Below, in pieces: positions 37,418 through 39,450 of a stretch of 39,450 nt of DNA. A model generated the notes under the pieces. The model was not told the origin of the DNA. It ran no database searches and saw only the letters and a program-made list of their open reading frames with translations. The position numbers and the translations under genes are program-made. This stretch comes from Minisyncoccota bacterium (GTDB lineage Bacteria > Patescibacteriota > Minisyncoccia > Phycocordibacterales > Zambryskibacteraceae), in contig JANWHY010000004.1 in assembly GCA_025450175.1 (NCBI GenBank), positions 1-39,450 of the forward strand. Reading direction: 5' to 3'. Within the stretch, counting starts at the first letter, position 1, and every line of letters starts with the position of its first letter.

Positions 37418-38197
37418 TTAGTTACCGCTTCCTTTGTTCTTACCTTGGGAGGCAACGAAGCTTACACAATCTCCCTGGTTCTTGAAGGAGTGTCCTTGGT
37501 CATCAGCAAGAGTCATCCAACCGCCGTTCTTACATTCATCTTTGTTTGCGGCGACCGGGACTTCGTAAGTGAAGAGGGTGGTATTGATGAGAGTGTTGTC
37601 GATATCGGTTCCCTGCTCACCATCGATTGCTGCCCAGCTTGCGTCCACCACTGCCGAGATGGAGGTCACCGTAGATGTTCCGTATTTAGCTAGTGCCAGA
37701 TCATACGGGTCATAGAAGTTGCCGCCCGGAAGCTGTGACGAATCTACGAGACGCCCCGCTTCAAGGAAATCACCTGTGTTTTGCCAAGTACCCGGGATAC
37801 ATGGTGCGCCTGCAGAATCGATGCCGAAGTAGAGAAATATCGAGCCGTCCCTAGTGCCGTTACCATCAGTATCGATACCTATAGAGAAGCGCGGTGAGCC
37901 GCCGACGCATGAGTCGTCTGCATCAACGCGGAAATCACTCGAGAGTGTCGTGAGGCTTGCAAACGTGGTGCCTGCTTCGACGCCATAGCTAATGCCGCCA
38001 TATCCAGGAGTTGTCGATGTGCTGGATTGTAAGTGCACTGCTCTACTAGATGAAGCATTACCTGGCGAAACGTAACTAGCATCACCGAAGAGGCTGTAAT
38101 GCTCTGGGGAGTGTATAGCGAAGGCCACGCTTGCCATTAATAAAGCTCCTGAGAGGAAGGCTGCTCCACCCACACCCAATTTGTTTTGTATTTTCAT
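37418..38197 (-). CDS. secreted protein with a C-terminal Cys module
   Basis: 259 residues. Signal peptide (about 1-27, ending VAFA), then a beta-rich domain with DADDSCVGGSPRFSIGIDTD and GSIFLYFGIDSAGAPC, four Cys in all outside the last module. The C-terminal 40 residues hold C222-KNGGW and SFKNQGDC244-VSFV, nearly the same as the end of the secreted lectin-like protein at 8482-9213, then a Lys/Gly/Asn tail. The main domain is not recognised. Probably surface-exposed. No SD. Confidence 0.65.
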   Translation of the reverse strand: MKIQNKLGVGGAAFLSGALLMASVAFAIHSPEHYSLFGDASYVSPGNASSSRAVHLQSSTSTTPGYGGISYGVEAGTTFASLTTLSSDFRVDADDSCVGGSPRFSIGIDTDGNGTRDGSIFLYFGIDSAGAPCIPGTWQNTGDFLEAGRLVDSSQLPGGNFYDPYDLALAKYGTSTVTSISAVVDASWAAIDGEQGTDIDNTLINTTLFTYEVPVAANKDECKNGGWMTLADDQGHSFKNQGDCVSFVASQGKNKGSGN

Positions 38198-38287
38198 TCT
38201 TTTTCTAATAATTAATTATGCTAGTAATACTAATAAGCGCACACTTTTAGTAATGCTACACATAAGCTATGAATGCGGAATGAAGTT

Positions 38288-38581
38288 TTACCAAACTTTG
38301 TATATTTCTCTTGAGCCGCTTACGTACATGTCGTTTGTCCCGGCCATTTTCTCATGCATCTTTTTATTCTCTTCGGTATCAGCAGTGTACTTCTCCCAAC
38401 TCTTCTCGTAGGCCGTCAAGTTCTCGTATTGGCTCACCATTATTACTCGGTGCCACTGCCCTGTCATATCGGTCATGATGTGGAGCACATCCTTCTCCTT
38501 ACCCATAACTTCTTTAAAGAGTTTTGCAATTTTTGAGGCATTGCCGGGCTTACAAACAAAAGTATCGTGGACGATGATCAT
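38288..38581 (-). CDS. NIPSNAP/ABM-like ferredoxin-fold protein
   Basis: 97 residues. MIIVHDTFVCKPGNASKIAK, then HIMTDMTGQWHRVIMVSQYE and an alpha helix (TAYEKSWEKYTAD), the beta-alpha-beta-beta-alpha-beta layout of the dimeric alpha-beta barrel superfamily (NIPSNAP, antibiotic biosynthesis monooxygenase). Function unknown; often such proteins are small-molecule binding. It is a lone minus-strand gene in an accessory stretch. Confidence 0.6.
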   Translation of the reverse strand: MIIVHDTFVCKPGNASKIAKLFKEVMGKEKDVLHIMTDMTGQWHRVIMVSQYENLTAYEKSWEKYTADTEENKKMHEKMAGTNDMYVSGSREIYKVW

Positions 38582-38638
38582 AAGTGTGAATAGTTAAATA
38601 ATAATCTCTAATTATAAAGTACTTGTGTGAATTTCTAA

Positions 38639-38872
38639 TTATGATGAGAACTCTGTCACCTTAACGACCACTCCTTTACTATCGTAAGTAGTCCATTTGC
38701 CCACCTGTTTACCTTTGTCAAAAGAACCGGAGCGCATTTTTGTACCGCTTTTTCTAAACCAGACCCACTTACCGTGCATCTTGCTATTGAGTAGTTCGCC
38801 CTTGGCCCAAATACTTCCGTCTTTGTGATAGTGAGTATGTTTTCCCGACTTTCTGCTATTTACTTTGGGCAT
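38639..38872 (-). CDS. MORN-2 type repeat protein
   Basis: 77 residues with three short repeats of the MORN_2/YwqK form: HYHKDGSIWAKGELLNSKMHG, then WVWFRKSGTKMRSGSFDKG and WTTYDSKGVVVKVTEF. These repeats form beta hairpins and occur in antitoxin-like or membrane-linked proteins. No toxin gene is adjacent. Lys-rich N-terminus, no signal peptide. Probably part of a run of minus-strand genes with the two genes upstream. Confidence 0.75.
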   Translation of the reverse strand: MPKVNSRKSGKHTHYHKDGSIWAKGELLNSKMHGKWVWFRKSGTKMRSGSFDKGKQVGKWTTYDSKGVVVKVTEFSS

Positions 38873-38881
38873 AAATAAATT

Positions 38882-39127
38882 CTATCGATGGGGGCAACCG
38901 GACCAGCAACATGGTCGGCGTTTGCCTTCTTTGAGCTCTGCTCTGGCGCGTTTGATATGGTGAGCCCTTGTTTCTTCTCTCTTCACTGACTCGATCCAAC
39001 AGAGCCACTCATTGCGCGCCAGGGGAGTGATGTCTTCCCAGGCTTCTCGCGCCGCTTTGTCAGAAGTAAGGATCTGGCGAAAATCTGCTGGGATTTTATG
39101 CACTACGCCGTTAGAAATCTTATTCAT
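38882..39127 (-). CDS. YdeI/OmpD-associated (OmdA) family protein
   Basis: 81 residues. VHKIPADFRQILTSDKAARE, then AWEDITPLARNEWLCWIESV and KREETRAHHIKRARAELKEGKR is the OmdA domain (PF13376 type), linked to bacteriocin protection or polymyxin response in enterics. The C-terminal CCWSGCPHR adds three Cys and a His that might bind metal. Its ATG overlaps the stop of the upstream 53-residue gene (ATGA). Confidence 0.85.
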   Translation of the reverse strand: MNKISNGVVHKIPADFRQILTSDKAAREAWEDITPLARNEWLCWIESVKREETRAHHIKRARAELKEGKRRPCCWSGCPHR

Positions 39128-39285
39128 AATTTCTTCCTACCTCTTATTAGACCTACGATTCCGGCAATAAATGCTATTAACCCTATTAACTGTGCGCCGG
39201 GGCTATCGTCAATGCCTCCATACACCACTATAAACACCCCAATAATTATTGCGAGGATACAGTATATTGGCTTAATTTTATTCAT
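39124..39285 (-). CDS. small two-pass membrane protein (53 residues)
   Basis: Minus-strand ORF from ATG at 39285 to TGA at 39124, product beginning MNKIKPIYCILAIIIG. Two hydrophobic helices (about 6-22 and 32-47) joined by GGIDDSPGAQ, ending in a basic RGRKKL, so both ends would be cytoplasmic. The ATGA overlap with the OmdA gene is good evidence that it is translated. The longer plus-strand frame over the same bases (39098-39310) is judged a shadow. Function unknown. Confidence 0.65.
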   Translation of the reverse strand: MNKIKPIYCILAIIIGVFIVVYGGIDDSPGAQLIGLIAFIAGIVGLIRGRKKL

Positions 39286-39376
39286 TATAAAGATACTAGC
39301 ATATGGTTGAAAGGAGAGGCAGATAAATGTATTCTGGTATGTGCTAGATCTTTGAGAAATAAATAGAACTTTTAGC

Positions 39377-39449
39377 TCCGCGATAGCTCAGTTGGTAGAG
39401 CGCCTCGCTGTTAACGAGGATGTCCCAGGTTCGAGCCCTGGTCGCGGAG
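39377..39449 (+). tRNA. tRNA-Asn (GUU)
   Basis: Acceptor TCCGCGA/TCGCGGA, D arm GCTC-AGTTGGTA-GAGC, anticodon arm CCTCG-CTGTTAA-CGAGG (anticodon GUU), T arm CCAGG-TTCGAGC-CCTGG, G73. Complete, one base before the window edge, so whether CCA is encoded cannot be seen. Standard D and T loops. It could be a substrate of GatCAB if Asn-tRNA is made by amidation here. Confidence 0.95.
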
Positions 39450-39450
39450 C

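Noticed and set aside
39098-39310. Plus-strand ORF of 70 residues
   Set aside because: It is the shadow of the minus-strand 53-residue membrane protein, which has the ATGA overlap with the OmdA gene and a better start.

Overview
The window looks like a chromosomal segment of a Candidate Phyla Radiation bacterium (Patescibacteria, most like Parcubacteria). This is inferred from protein style, not from a search. Most genes are close-packed housekeeping genes of minimal or shortened form: RF2 without much of domain 1, TrmD without its tail, a HisRS-like protein without anticodon domain, and GatA with a short N-terminus. Type IV pilin genes, small membrane-anchored secreted proteins and a DUF2779 nuclease add to this picture. 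TGA acts as a stop (gatC, prfB and others end with it, and RF2 is present), so the UGA-to-Gly code of Gracilibacteria does not apply.

Layout. 1-3031: end of a pilin gene, a terminator, then a prepilin peptidase and four prepilin-type proteins in one operon. 3060-5039: ligA. 5070-5638: a DksA/TraR-type zinc-finger gene with a strong Shine-Dalgarno, a three-codon mini-ORF and a structured 3' region. 5658-7903: gatC, gatA and a membrane protein with a HEPN-like domain. 7951-8246: tRNAs fMet, Met and Asp. 8294-10524: accessory stretch with a possible structured RNA, a secreted lectin-like protein, two AT-rich genes each preceded by the same 34-bp repeat, and a 67-residue gene with its own promoter, SD and terminator. 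10531-13560: a divergent ferric-reductase-like/cupredoxin pair, an ABC exporter and a tiny coiled-coil gene. 13650-16151: two tRNA-Thr genes, prfB, rpsP, khpA and trmD. 16247-25909: rpoB, rpoC, dnaG and rpoD, nearly without gaps. 25923-31929: DUF2779 nuclease, then on the minus strand a DsbA-like protein, a DEDD exonuclease, a HisRS-like protein, typA and a secreted protein. 32229-36176: peptidoglycan-binding protein, polysaccharide deacetylase and a MASE1 hybrid histidine kinase. 36186-39285: small accessory genes (two VOC proteins, a one-TM protein, a secreted protein, a NIPSNAP-like protein, MORN, YdeI/OmdA, a 53-residue membrane protein). 39377-39449: tRNA-Asn.

Two themes tie the window together. 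First, many first-of-operon genes have a -10-like hexamer only about 6-9 bases before the start codon and no Shine-Dalgarno, which predicts leaderless mRNAs; internal genes mostly overlap or abut the previous gene. prfB starts six bases after a tRNA, so tRNA processing could create its 5' end. The initiator tRNA has an A1.A72 mismatch and lacks the normal G18-U55 contact. Second, small repeats have been absorbed into genes: a CCTTCGA...GCTCAGG element lies in frame in both dnaG and typA, and a 34-bp promoter-side repeat forms the end of one gene and the upstream region of the next. No CRISPR array, transposase, rRNA gene or phage module was seen.
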